Assembly: GCF_000165425.1 (NCBI RefSeq) | Contig: NW_001799533.1 | Location: 3,127-67,126, forward strand | DNA length: 64,000 bases | Source: Paramecium tetraurelia | Taxonomy: Eukaryota > Ciliophora > Oligohymenophorea > Peniculida > Parameciidae | Reading direction: 5' to 3' | Shown here: one piece after another, positions 36,273 through 47,649 of the stretch | Layout: each line of letters starts with the position of its first letter | Position numbering within the stretch: position 1 is the first letter of the stretch | Translations under genes and position numbers: made by a program | The notes under the pieces: generated by a model | The model's input: the letters and a program-made list of their open reading frames with translations, nothing else | What the model was told of the DNA's origin: nothing | Databases searched by the model: none

Positions 36273-36750
36273 AACAATCAAATTAATTAAATGATAGTAT
36301 GTATTAAGCCTACTTTCTCGGACACATGAATGCATTAAAGGCGATTAAGTGCAGGAAGAATCAAAAAATGCAAGAATCCAAGGTTTTAGTTAAATTATGT
36401 ATTCAGTTTTATCAATTGTAGCACAATCCGTGAAACTGCAAAAACAAAGGGTTAATCACTTTGAACAATTGCAATATAAATAGTAATTGGCCATTTCGAA
36501 CCATAAGATAAAAGAAACCATTGAGAAAATTCATTAGAGTCCCTCCATTGATAAGACGAATGTTTCTTTGCCCAGATTGAAGAAAAGAAATCAAGAGGGG
36601 GACGATATCAAAAAAGAGAATGCTAGAATCAAATTGAAACTTGAGAATCTGAAGGGAAGCATCAGTAATAGACAGTTGAAATATGAGAAACCAAAACGAT
36701 ATGAAGATGTATTATAAGAATATTTTAAATAAAAATTATAACAATAATGA
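36269..36750 (+). CDS. CFAP97/hemingway-like ciliary protein, 152 aa
   Basis: The ATG at 36269 overlaps the preceding stop (an in-frame ATG at 36299 is an alternative). One 23-nt intron (GTATTC...TGTAG, near 36399-36421) and TGA 36748-36750 give 152 aa. The sequence is a single basic helix with a middle block SIDKTNVSLPRLKKRNQ followed by KKENARIKLKLENLKG, which resembles the KIAA1430/CFAP97 pattern in which an IDxK..P box precedes a charged IExENxxLLxKL helix. CFAP97/hemingway proteins are needed for motile cilia. The match is by pattern only. Confidence 0.5.
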
Positions 36751-38900
36751 ATATCGTATCTGAAGAAGACTCTTTTGTCACCCAACACTACGAAGAAATC
36801 TATAGATAAATAAGAGACATGAAATTGTGTGAAAGACTCTGCAGGTATTACTCTTTAAAAATCAGGTCTTAAACCTATTGAAGAAAAACAAATGGACTTG
36901 TTGCAATTTTTAAATCTCTACAAATAGCTGAAAATATCATTATAAATTCATTTGCTGGTTATTCACAATCCCAAAGAATTGATTGTAATTTATTCTTGTA
37001 GTAATATAGAATATAAGTAATTTGCACAAAGAGGTATTTGGAGACACATAGTTGCAACATCTAAATGTAGTATTAAAGTCTTTGAATCTTTGTCCAGTCG
37101 TGTTTGACATTAACATTAACGAATTAATAAGTCACGCCAAAGTCCAATCGAGAATAAGTAGAATTTGTCAATATATTTAAAATATCATTTGTTGCAAACC
37201 TTGAATATATTAATATTATTTAAATTTTAAATTTGGTGCCATTTGATGAGCATTGATCTCTCATTTAAGAACCTTGAAATGCTGGATTAGTCCTTGAATC
37301 TAAACAATTACGTAATCACATAATTCAATACTAATTAGACAATAATAAATTTGCAGGGTAACAATTTCAAGGGCGAATAAACATACATTCAATAGCTGAA
37401 AGTTTAGCATCTAAATTTATCATTCAATAATATCGAATAGATGTGGTTATTGCCATCCTCCCTTATAACTTTGGAAATCAATAATAATTTGCTTCAGAAT
37501 TTGTCAAGTATTGAAGAAATCTTAATATATTTAGATATCTCCCATCTCAAAAATCTGAAACAGATTGATTTATCCAACAATTTATTGCAGAGTGTCCATT
37601 GGTTTAGTAATCTGACACAATTAACTCATATATTTCTGAAAAATAACAAGGTAAGAATAAAGATATTCTAGATTAAAACAATTGAATAACTTAAGAACTT
37701 ACCTCAATTGGTAGAAGTTGATTTAGAATGTAATGAGTTAAAAAATGTGGCTGAAGTGCATTATCTAGAAACATAAACTAAAATTAATATCATTAATTTG
37801 TTTGGCAATCCAGTGTTTGAAGGATTACAATTAAAAATATTGAATGTAGTTGAGAGTACATATCATTCAAATAATTAGAAAATTGTCATTGCAGATCAGA
37901 ACAAACATACAGTCAATCGGAAATATGCAAAAAGCGAAATCAATAAATCGATGATATTGATTTGTTTGATGAAAAGGCAAGTGAAAAGTAATCCGATCTT
38001 CAACCTTAAACAATGACTCAAAAAAAATACACAAAATCTCTATCTCCTCTGAATAAGCAATTGCCATAATTCTATGATCCTAAGTCTAGCAAATATGTCA
38101 CTTTTCATGATGTGTTAAGGCAAAAGCAACGCAATAATACTAATGCAAATTATGATGTCAAATAATAAAATGTTACAACTACAAATACTAATACAACCAT
38201 CAATAACAGATAAACTATGGATTAATTGAAGTAATAAAATGAAAACTTAAAGAAAGATTATATGAAATTAAAATAAAAGTTTGAATAATCATAAAAATAG
38301 AATTAGAGCTTTTTTTAAGAAATAGAGAGTTACAAAGAATAGTTAAATGGCCTATTATTATAATTCAATATTCCAATTTAAGAAGAGGAAGCATCAGTCA
38401 GATCTTTGTTGGATTAGTTGGAATTGGGTTTGACAACTTTCATAAAGGATATGAGAAAATAAAATGTAGAATAAATAAATAGTATGATGACAAGAATGGG
38501 AAATAAGGTTAAAGTGATGAGTAGTTAAATTGAAATTACTACTCTAAAAAAATGCTGCGAATACACAGAGAAAATAAAAAATATCGAATTAGCATTGTCT
38601 AAACTTGCTGATGTGGTTGTTGAATAGTAATATATTCTTATTAATCATTTTAGAAAACAATAAATAATAAAGCTTTAGAGGCAGAGGGTTCATTCACCAT
38701 TACAGAGGTAATGTTTGACTTCAAGAGTTCATGGAAAGAATCCTAGTGAACTTGATTAGATGAAATTGAAAACTTTATTCTTTAAATCTCCGAATGTTCA
38801 ATAATTAGACAAACCTCTCAAAACTCAAGGGTCTTAAAGTACCAGTTTGTCACAATAGGTGTTAGAAACTTAATAGAAACCAAAGATTTATAAGAAATGA
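36747..38900 (+). CDS. Leucine-rich repeat and coiled-coil protein, about 680 aa
   Basis: ATG 36747 overlaps the previous TGA. Introns of 30 nt (near 37107-37136), 21 nt (near 37651-37671) and 23 nt (near 37912-37934) are well supported; a fourth near 36829-36865 is needed for frame (37 nt) and is uncertain. Stop TGA 38898-38900. Residues 150-370 carry LRRs (LNLSFNNIEQM, LEINNNLLQNLSS, IDLSNNLLQSVHW, VDLECNELKNV) closed by an LRR cap (NLFGNPVFEG). A charged, glutamine-rich coiled coil follows to the end. This LRR-then-coiled-coil layout is common among centrosomal and axonemal proteins (for example LRRCC1 and LRRC-family members). Convergent with the EF-hand gene, 23 bp between stops. Confidence 0.65.
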
Positions 38901-38923
38901 CATTTTTTAATAGTGTATATTTA

Positions 38924-39589
38924 TCATTGTATTGGATTCATACCTGAAATAAAGCTTCCGTAACTCACTCTTGATTCTTTTTTGGTATAAATTGAAATCA
39001 GAGATTCTATTTCTTAGTTTGTAATTTGTATATTGTAGGATTCAAATACTTCTCTAAACTCGTCTATTGTAATTGTTCCTACTTTCAATTTGTCAAAAAA
39101 CAAGAAGGCCAATTCTAGACTGAATTCAGAATTTTCTGCTAATCTCTCTTTAACTAATTATATTTTTTCCTCGGTTAACAGTATTTACGCAATCAATTCT
39201 TTAAACTTTGCCATTGTTTTGACACTTATCTTGGTTACAATTCTGACAAGAGGATCGTTACTACACGAAATAACATTAACGAATTCTTAATATGTAAGAA
39301 ATGAATTATCCTCTGAAAACCTTTAAAACAACAAATTTATTTATGATTTCTTAGCTTTTATCCCTAAAGACATACATCCTAGCTCAAAATCTAGTCTTGT
39401 TATCTTTCTCTAATTAAAAGTATCAAAGAATGCATAAAATTGATTCAAATCAAAATCATCATTTTGTTCTAATTGTATTTTTCTCTCTTCCAATTGTTTA
39501 TTCAAATACATCATTTCATACAATGCATTAACTAGCTTTGCTTCTTAGTTTTATTTCAAAACAATTACTTTGCTGTTATTTTATTACAT
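38924..39589 (-). CDS. EF-hand domain protein, 221 aa
   Basis: Intronless, ATG 39589-39587, TGA 38926-38924, 221 aa. Four EF-hand-like helix-loop-helix units can be laid out at about residues 45-80 (FYAFFDTFNQRKITRLDFE), 82-115 (FQRFSEDNSFLTYQEFVNVI), 145-180 (AFLFFDKLKVGTITIDEF) and 183-215. Loop residues are degenerate: aspartates at positions 1, 3 and 5 are mostly replaced, so most sites probably do not bind calcium. The organisation resembles calcineurin B/calmodulin-like proteins of ciliates. Localisation unknown; neighbours are of ciliary type. Confidence 0.7.
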
Positions 39590-39905
39590 AATTATTTATT
39601 CATAATTATTGTTTTAAATAATAAATAACCCCAATAGCAATTATCGTACTCTATCTAATGTGTTCCCACATTTACATATACACATCTTCTTCATAGCCTT
39701 TCCAATAAGACTTCAATAATTTAGAGTAATAGTTCAACAATACAAAGAGTTATCTAAACCCTCTTAAAGTTGATTGTTTCTTATTGATCTATTTATTCTT
39801 GTTTATGGCTACTTGTGCTTAGAAATAATTTGTAAGTTGTGGTTTTATGAGTTGAAGTTATTAAATTTAAGAAACTGTGATTATATCGTTAATTATTTTA
39901 AAATT
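39590..39905. other. Divergent promoter region
   Basis: 316 bp between the EF-hand gene (-) and a coiled-coil gene (+). No additional gene seen. Confidence 0.4.
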
Positions 39906-40861
39906 ATGTCACTCAACGATTGGAAAAGTGAAAAAGCCATGCTTGAATAGAGGAATCAGTTTCTATTTATGTAGATCCAAGAAATCAAAGAAAGAGAAGA
40001 ACATTAGAAGAAGTTTAATGATACTATAATGCAAGCATGGAGTTAAGGGGAGGGAAGAACCAATGTAATTAGATTAAATTAATTATACTTTAGTGTAAAG
40101 TATATAAAGAAATCTAAAGCACTCTGGAAGAGTATTCAAGAGAACTGATTGAAGCTAAGAAGAAGAGTTCCATGGCGATGATGAAATTGGAGAATGAAAA
40201 TACCGAACTAAAATATTAAATCCAATAGTTAGAATCCATTTATCAATAAAAAAACCAATTGCATTAAGTCAAGGTGATGGAGTTGAGAAAAAGGATTGAA
40301 TGCTAAACCAATAAGGAAAATGTTGGGGATAATTAATTTGGCTGTATTGTAAGTGTGAAGAGCAGAACTTGCAGTCAGAATACTAGCAGAGAAATCAACA
40401 AATAAAGATCAAAAACTTAGAACAAACCGGAATTATTGAATTGTAGAAATTCCAATGTGATGGAAATTAATACTGATTTCTTGAAAGATTATAGTATGCA
40501 AATAGAGAGTGTTTCACCGCAAGAGAGATAAAATTTAGCCATCTAATTGAAATAATTAACCAAAGAATTAAAAACTACAAAAGTAAAAATCCTTATATAT
40601 ATCTAGAATGAAATCGAAAATACCAATTTATAAACAGCAAATGAATTGAAAACTGAAATCAAATCCATGCTGAACAAATTGTTAAAGGCTAAGGGCAAGA
40701 TGACTGAAAGTATTGTAGGGAGTGGAAAGGAATCAGTGCTGGTTTTGAGGGGGAGCCAATACAAACCCACATTAGCAGATTTTGCAAAGTAATTAAATGC
40801 TGTTAGATCTATTGAAACCTTTAATATTTTGAATCCAGGAAAAGCCATAAACAATTATTGA
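39906..40861 (+). CDS. Coiled-coil protein, about 300 aa
   Basis: ATG 39906, a 29-nt intron near 40061-40089 and a probable 24-nt in-frame intron near 40590-40613, TGA 40859-40861, 300 aa. Residues 10-145 are continuous heptad coiled coil (KSEKAMLEQRNQFLFM, KSSMAMMKLENENTELK). A basic linker precedes a second coiled coil, then a short globular tail (LRGSQYKPTLADFAKQ). No family identified; likely structural, perhaps cytoskeletal or basal-body associated given neighbours. It is convergent with the Mei2-like gene, 132 bp between stops. Confidence 0.6.
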
Positions 40862-40993
40862 TTAGTTAATTATATATATATATAAAAACACCAAAAAGAT
40901 GTGAAAAAAATAGATATCATCTGTATCATTATTTTTAACGCTTAAAAGATAGTTTAGTGACTTACTTAAATTAATTGGTGAATTCTTGATAAT

Positions 40994-41956
40994 TCACTTT
41001 GGGGCACTATTACTGGTTTGAGTTTCTTGTCCTTAAATAATTAATTGGAATAGAACCTTTTAGTTCATCACGCTTGAAAATTAAAAATGCTAAACCAAGG
41101 CTTAACGTCCCTAAATTCTGGCATATCTTAATTCGCAGATCTATAATCAATAATTGGGAACTCTACCTTCTCGCTGTTGAAATGAGGCCATCCATTATCA
41201 TGAAAATCCTTATAAAATTAAATTATGTAAAAAGGATGCACAAAGTTGATAAATGCATAGCCCATGTTGCACTTATTCTATATGCATACTAATCTTATTA
41301 AATACCTTGAAGTCTATTGGAAGATATAAAAAGTCATAATAATTCCTGTGACTATGATCAATTAAATCTTAAAGCATTTGCACTGTATATTTATTAGGAA
41401 TATTTTTTATCATTATTGTGGTTCTTTCATCCATTTAATTCATTACTTTGTCAATTCTCACAACAAAATAATGGGATTCTTCATCTGGTATGGTTTTCCT
41501 CTTCCTTCTTTCAGTTTCAGAACCACTTGTTAACAATGATTGGCAAGAGGATCCCAATTGCAAACAAGCCTCATTCGAAATTTCTGTTGATAGATTTGAA
41601 CCCACTTTTTAGTCAAACGACTTATTTTTAAAAACCTCAGAAATCTGCTCCATCATTTGGTCCGATGACAAATTATCTTCTTTTGCATACAATATTACTT
41701 TAGGTTCTATTGATATTTCATGTTTAATGACATTACCTGTAAACATTTGGATGGCCCTGTCTATTTAATCACTGTAAGATTTGCTCTCTTAACTTTGTTT
41801 ACTTTCATTCGATTAGTTCATTGTCGCCTTGTCAATGTCATCAAATAATTCCTGTGAACTGTGATCTTTTTATTTTGTCAAGATTTCATTCAAATCTCGA
41901 TGATTTCGAATACATTTCAGAATCTGTTCCTAATTTAAACGAGACTGCTTGTCCAT
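40994..41956 (-). CDS. Mei2-like RNA-binding protein (RRM_2 domain), 302 aa
   Basis: ATG 41956-41954, TGA 40996-40994, introns of 28 and 26 nt, 302 aa. The N-terminal 165 residues are polar and unstructured. The C-terminal 120 residues are the Mei2 RRM3: ERTTIMIKNIPNKYTVQMLQ (RNP2), LIDHSHRNYYDFLYLPIDFK, NKCNMGYAFINF (RNP1), FYKDFHDNGWPHFNSEKICE and RYARIQGRQALVQHFQFSS. This C-terminal RRM is the defining domain of Mei2, the S. pombe meiosis master regulator, and of plant AMLs; it binds RNA. Ciliates pass through meiosis at conjugation/autogamy, so a role there is a reasonable inference. The second intron falls inside the RRM. Confidence 0.88.
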
Positions 41957-42076
41957 TTATTATAATAATTTTTATTTTCTTCTTTTGCTTTTTCTCAACT
42001 TATAGATTTCATGCACTTTCAACCTTTGCATTAGCAGACAATAAATGAATAACAAATTAGCAAACATAATTCAATA

Positions 42077-42812
42077 ATGATCAAAGACACATTGGGGTTT
42101 TTAAAAAAACATCATTTGATTCACAGACTAAACCACAATGAAGCCTATCGCAAAAAGGGATAACCAACAATACTACATCTATTAGAGTAAATTTATAGAG
42201 CAAATCCAAGGATTCTTTAATATTTTTATTAAATTTATAGTTCAAATTAGAAAGGAAGTCAGCTTAAAGAAAAGACATAGTTTTTCAATTACAATGAACA
42301 TCTTTCATTCAAATTTTACTTTACCTATAAACTAAAGGATATACTAACAATTCTAAATAGTTAATTGAAAAATATTTTAGCGTAAATTGCATAATAAAAT
42401 GTTTCAACTGAATTCTTATATCGTCTCAAATTTTGTGATCAAAATTAATCCGCTTTAAGCATTTTAATTGAAAAAAATTAAGTCTAAGAGAAATTTTAAG
42501 CAAAATATTAATAATAAGCTAAATTATTTTGTATTTTAACTGTTTAATACTAAAAAAATACTTCAAATAAATAAAATAGAAAAATCAGTTTAATTAGTAA
42601 ATAAGTACTTTATACAATATGAGAGAGCAGATCATGGAATAAAAGAAAAGAGATTCAGCAATAAAATTTCAAATTTTAGAGATCGTTTTAGTGAGAATGA
42701 AATTAATGTAGTTGATAAAGTTTAGTCTTCGAGTTTTAAGAAGATTAATTTACAAATTAAATATTTCAAGAAATAAAATCTTAATAATTAGATTTTGAGT
42801 TTTTTGTTTTGA
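42077..42812 (+). CDS. Hypothetical helical protein, 238 aa
   Basis: ATG 42077, one 19-nt intron (GTCTAAG...TTTAAG, near 42481-42499), TGA 42810-42812, 238 aa. The spliced frame reads smoothly on both sides of the intron. Composition is rich in N, Q, K, I, F with predicted helices (FKFYFTYKLKDILTILNSQ; KNILAQIAQQNVSTEFLYR). No TM segment, signal peptide or known motif. It lies just downstream of the divergent Mei2-like gene (120 bp between starts). Function unknown. Confidence 0.5.
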
Positions 42813-42861
42813 TATTTTGATTAAAGAATGTTTTTATTATTAATATTAAAAATTAACCGAC

Positions 42862-44730
42862 ATGAGTGGATACAAACAGTATGATGATGTTGAACCCTAT
42901 AGACAACGAATTCGAGATCTTGAGGCTTAATTATAGAGAATGGATGTTAGATTTAGCAATGTTCTTACTCACTCTGGGAAGGCGGACACATAATTTAATA
43001 ACGATTTACATGTAGAATTAGAGAAAATGACGAAATAAATGATATAAAAGAGAAGTGAGGCTGAATTATGGAAATAGAAATATGAACAACAGCTATCCTC
43101 GAGTATGTAGATGAGAAACAATTATGAGTTGGAATTACAACAATTATCAAAGGAAGTTCAAAGGTTGCTAGATAAGATAGATCAATTTGAATATGAGAAA
43201 AGATTGAATGATAAGTAATTAGTTAGAGAAACTTTGCAAGACAAGGATTTAGAGATTGATGATTTAGTGAGTAAATTACAGAGAATGAGATTAGAACATG
43301 AGAATGAATCACAAAGACTTCTGAGTGAGAATGATAATTTGAGACATAAGATAAATCAGATTGAATTGGATAGATAAAAGTATCATATTATTATATTTAA
43401 TAGAGAGTTGGAACAGATGAGATTTAAGATAGAGACATTTCATTCTTAAAATTTGGATAATCTAAGAAAAACTCATTCTAGTTAGATTTCAGTTGTTGAA
43501 TCAGAGATTGATAAATTAAGAGGATTGTTGGAAATTAAAAATAATGAAATTGAAACATTGCTTCAATAAAATATGAAATTGAAAGCATCTTATGAAAATT
43601 AGATCAATGAACTTAATGTTTAATTTGATAGTTAGAAATCTAAGTATTAGAAGCAAGAGATCATCCATAGAGATTAAATGACTTAATTATAGCAGTAGTT
43701 GTTGGATGAATAAAAGTTTAGTTTGCAATCTCTAAGTAAGAATTACGAATAAAGTATATTTACTTTGGAAAAAGAAATAGTAACTTATTAAAAGAAAAAT
43801 GAAAATTTATCAAAGGAAATCTAAGAATTAATTGTTGAAAGAACTTAATTAAGAGACAATTATGAGAGACAATTAGAATTATTAAAAAAGGATAATGAGA
43901 TTTTAAAATAGAGATCGGCATAAATTGAATAAACGAAGTAAAAGGATTTGTAATAAGTGGAATCAGAATTGTTTAAAACAAAATAATCTTCATTAGAAAT
44001 TGAAAATGTTTATAAACAATAAGTGGTTAAGTTAGAAAATGAATTATAACTCTAAGCAGAGAAAGAGGTAGTAAAGAATAAGGAAGTGGAGACTCAGATT
44101 TAATAATTTATTTTAATAAAATAAGCTTTGGAGGAAGATTTATAACATTTAAGATAATAAAACTAAACTTTAAACGAGCAAATAAAGGAGTTAGAAAAGA
44201 TAGCTTCATTTGAATAGGAAGAATGGAAAGTCAAATGGCAATAAAATGAATTTATTTTCAAAGATAAAATCAGAAATCTGGAAAATAAGGTTGATATTTT
44301 GCATTAAGAGTTGAGAAAACAAAAAGAATTGGCCGATTCTTAGATTAGATAGATTCCAGAAAGAGAGTTCAAAGCTTTAATCGACGAGATTGAATAATTA
44401 AAGACTAGATTGGTTTTGCAAGAAAGAGATAAATTGAAAGAACGCGAAGATTTGAGAGCAAAGCTTGAATAATCGCACCATTATCAAATAGAAAATTTGA
44501 AAGCAGCCTTCAATACTTAAATCAGAATTCTTGAATAGGAAAATAGAGATTCCATAAATATCATCACATAAAAAGAGAATACAATTTAAGAATTATTGCA
44601 CAAATATCAGAACTTAGAAACCGCATATAGTGGATAAACTATTGGACCACAAGAATAAGCATCTAAAAATATATATTAAGCATATATTCGTTCATCAAAT
44701 AGACAGTCATCATTACGTAAATAATAATGA
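42862..44730 (+). CDS. Long coiled-coil protein, 622 aa
   Basis: Intronless frame, ATG 42862 (49 bp after the preceding stop), TGA 44728-44730, 622 aa. Apart from the first 40 residues the protein is continuous heptad coiled coil rich in E, K, Q and L (LEIDDLVSKLQRMRLEHENE; EIDKLRGLLEIKNNEIETLL). It starts with YRQRIRDLEAQLQRMDVRF. The C-terminal 35 residues are basic and serine-rich. Rod proteins of this type serve in centrosome/basal body or cortical cytoskeleton. Exact family not assignable by eye; CEP/CCDC-type is the best description. Confidence 0.7.
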
Positions 44731-44834
44731 ATTATACTATCTTATAAAAAATAACATAAATTATTATTATTATAGTTGTCTAAATGTAAAAAAATCAATT
44801 TTCAAATGTGTTTTGGAGAAAGGTGAGGGAGGAT

Positions 44835-46563
44835 ATGAGGATGGAAATTCTCTTAGAGAAGATGCCATTGAAACAATTTAAATTGTATGAGTTGACTGAA
44901 GATGAAATGAATATCAATTTAGATTAAGTTACACAATGGTAATTAATAGGTGAAAATGTAGGTCTCCAGATAATGAGAAGATTTATAAAAACATATCTGA
45001 GAATGGATTTGCTGATTTTATTTGCAATAAAGAATATATGATTGAAACTTATACAAATATAGTATTTGATTCTGAAGATATAACATAAATGGATAACCAA
45101 TTGTTACAATTCAAAAATTTGCTACTATTAAGATTAAATCATAACAAAATTGAAGTTGTTCAACATCTTCCTTAATAATTAGTAGAACTACATCTCTTTA
45201 ACAATCCAATTACAACTTTGAATTTATTGAAGCATAACTTATAGTATCTAGGTTTAGGGTATTGTTTGTTGAATGATGATGCAATCCAAACTATTCCTAA
45301 GTTCTTGCCTTAATTGATAGGTTTGGATCTGTCTCACAACTAGTTATGTGATTTAGAATATTCAGTAGAGGCTTGTAAAAAGATTTCTAATTTAAAAATG
45401 CTTTCCCTTTATGGAAATCCTTTAGTTTTGATGCCTCAATACTTTATTTACATTGTTGACAACCTTCTGAATTTGAGAAGCTTTGATGAATAGAGTTTCT
45501 TGGAAATCAAAAATAGATTGGAATAAGCAGAGAAAGAAAAGCAAGCTAAAAAATAAGAAGCCTTGAGAAAATAATAGGAAGAGTTTGAACAATAGCAAAA
45601 ATTGTTGGCTGATAAAAATAAAAAAGGAGGAAAACCAGGAAAATAACCAGATCCAGTTGTAGTTCAATAACCTTAAGTTATTATTCCTATTGAGGAACCT
45701 AAAATCAATTTAAATGAATTAAGATAATTCAAAATTACATTAAAAATATAGACTTTAGAAAATCTGGAAGGAATTTTATTGGATAAATACTCCTACCCTT
45801 TAATGGAACAAAATAGTAAATTATTTTAAAGTAAGTATGCTATTACAGCAAACTTATTTGGAATTGAACTAAAAACCAAAGAATTATTATATGAGACTGC
45901 AACGATTGAAAATGAAATAGGAAGAATTGATTTTGAATTTTCTTTTGAATAACTTTTTAATCCTGATGTTGATATAAGAGATGCAGTTGAACAAGGGTTT
46001 TTAGTTTCTGTTTCAGTTGAGGAACCAAAGATGTTTATTGTAACAATTCATATTCTACCTAAAATTAGGCTGATGACGGGGAAAAAAGGCCAGTCTTAGG
46101 CTAAGATGAATTGCCTGAACAAACTATAAAGGTATTAGGAGTTTGTAAAATTACATGTGATTGGTTGAGAGGTTACAATAAGCAATTTAATAAAAAATAC
46201 AGATTATTTAAGGAGGAAACCAAAAACTCAGCTGAACATTGGTTTCCACTGGAAAATGAATAGGATTTAGTTTAAGCTAAGATGGAAATGATTCAAAAAG
46301 AAAAAGATGCAGAGTTGGAGGAGAAAAAAGCCTAGTAAGCTTTGATTGAATAAAAAAAGGAGTAGAGTAAAGGGAAGGGAAAGGATGTTAAAAAAAAGGA
46401 TGATAAGAAAAATGTGAAGAAAGGTAAAGATGAACCTGCTCAAAAATTGGTAGGGTAATTAGATTGGGAGGTTGATACCAGATAATATATATATGTAAAT
46501 GAAAAGAAAGTGCATAGAGCAACTGACATGTTATTAGCAATAGCTTTGGATCTAGGATATTGA
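44835..46563 (+). CDS. LRRC43-like leucine-rich repeat protein, 559 aa
   Basis: ATG 44835, introns of 20 nt (near 44950-44969) and 29 nt (near 46038-46066), TGA 46561-46563, 559 aa. LRRs span about residues 85-215 (LLLRLNHNKIEVVQ, LPQQLVELHLFNNPITTL, LIGLDLSHNQLCDLE, LKMLSLYGNPLVLMPQY), with the NPL..MP.Y cap typical of LRRC43. A lysine/glutamate-rich linker follows, then a strand-rich region, and a KKGK-rich basic stretch before the conserved-looking end (ATDMLLAIALDLGY). LRRC43 proteins are restricted to ciliated organisms. The gene fits the surrounding group of ciliary-type genes. Confidence 0.65.
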
Positions 46564-46899
46564 TTTTCTTTGTCTTACATACAATTTCACAGCCTAATTA
46601 AATTTTAAATTTAACAATAAAAATAAGATGTATTAAAAACAAGGATTTTTACAAAAAGATAAGTTAACGAAAATTGTATTGTCATTCCATGCTTCCCTTT
46701 CTTGTTTATGCTGTATTCTTGAATAGAGGAATAACAATTTTAGGGCCTTCATGGAATTTTAAGCATGTGGCTGTTTCTTTCATTTTTTCTTAGTAAATTT
46801 TCTCAGCTAAGTATCTAATAATTTTGTATATTTTAGGATGTATACATATGCAAACAACAATTTCTAGGTTGTGATTTCTTTGACTTTTATTTATATTAT

Positions 46900-47362
46900 T
46901 CAATCAAATTCAAATACACTTATTTCTACGCATTTCGAAGTATTTGCTATTTCAGTTTGAGATCCCTCGAATACTAAATTTAGATTTACCTGAGAATTAA
47001 ATGGACATTGGAGATATAAGGTTCTACTTGTGAATTTTCTAAATTTTTCGTTTGATGTCTCATAGGTTTAACTAATTTCTCTGCCTAATTTTTATTGTAA
47101 GAGATGATTTCTGAAACATTTTGATCTGGATTTTCCGGCATTCGAAAGATGACTTGATTTACTTCTATAAAACATTATAGAAATATTTATACTTCTTCGC
47201 GCTTTTGCTTATTTAAGAAATCTAGCAGTTCTACCTTCTTTTGATTTTGTAGCACAATCTAAATTAGTAGTCAATATCATTACATTCATTTATATCTTGC
47301 ACCAAATGGTAAAATGTGGTAACAAACTCTTAATATTCTGAATCGCTTTCTTAAGAACTCAT
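46900..47362 (-). CDS. Hypothetical protein, about 144 aa, 3' structure uncertain
   Basis: ATG 47362-47360 with a 28-nt intron (GTATAA...TATAG, near 47160-47187) gives 144 codons to TGA 46902-46900. The first 30 residues are acidic (MSSQESDSEYQEF), the middle is basic and serine-rich, and the end strand-rich. Further downstream on the same strand (46682-46870) another coding-like piece ends at TGA 46684-46682 with CLKFHEGPKIVIPLFKN; it may be the true 3' exon through an intron I could not place. No family recognised. Confidence 0.35.
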
Positions 47363-47649
47363 ATATATTAATTTAATTAAATATAGTTCATAAATATGAA
47401 TATCATTTACTAATCTTTTTTTAAACATTTAATAAGAATATCCTTTTTTTACAATGCTTATTTTTAACTGTATTCGTCATCATCGAGCACTTAAAATTTA
47501 AACTATATTCTTCTAATTTTACAACTGACACTAGATATGATACAATTAACAAGTGAGTTAGGGACCTTCATTAATTTGGTAGGACACATATTTTTATTTC
47601 CTTTTCTCTAAAAAAAAATATTCATTTAAATGATAAATTAATTTATTTA

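Noticed and set aside
46682-46870. Minus-strand coding-like piece ending CLKFHEGPKIVIPLFKN
   Set aside because: Frame arithmetic does not permit joining it to the upstream gene by a plausible intron from the accepted frame; kept only as an alternative 3' exon.
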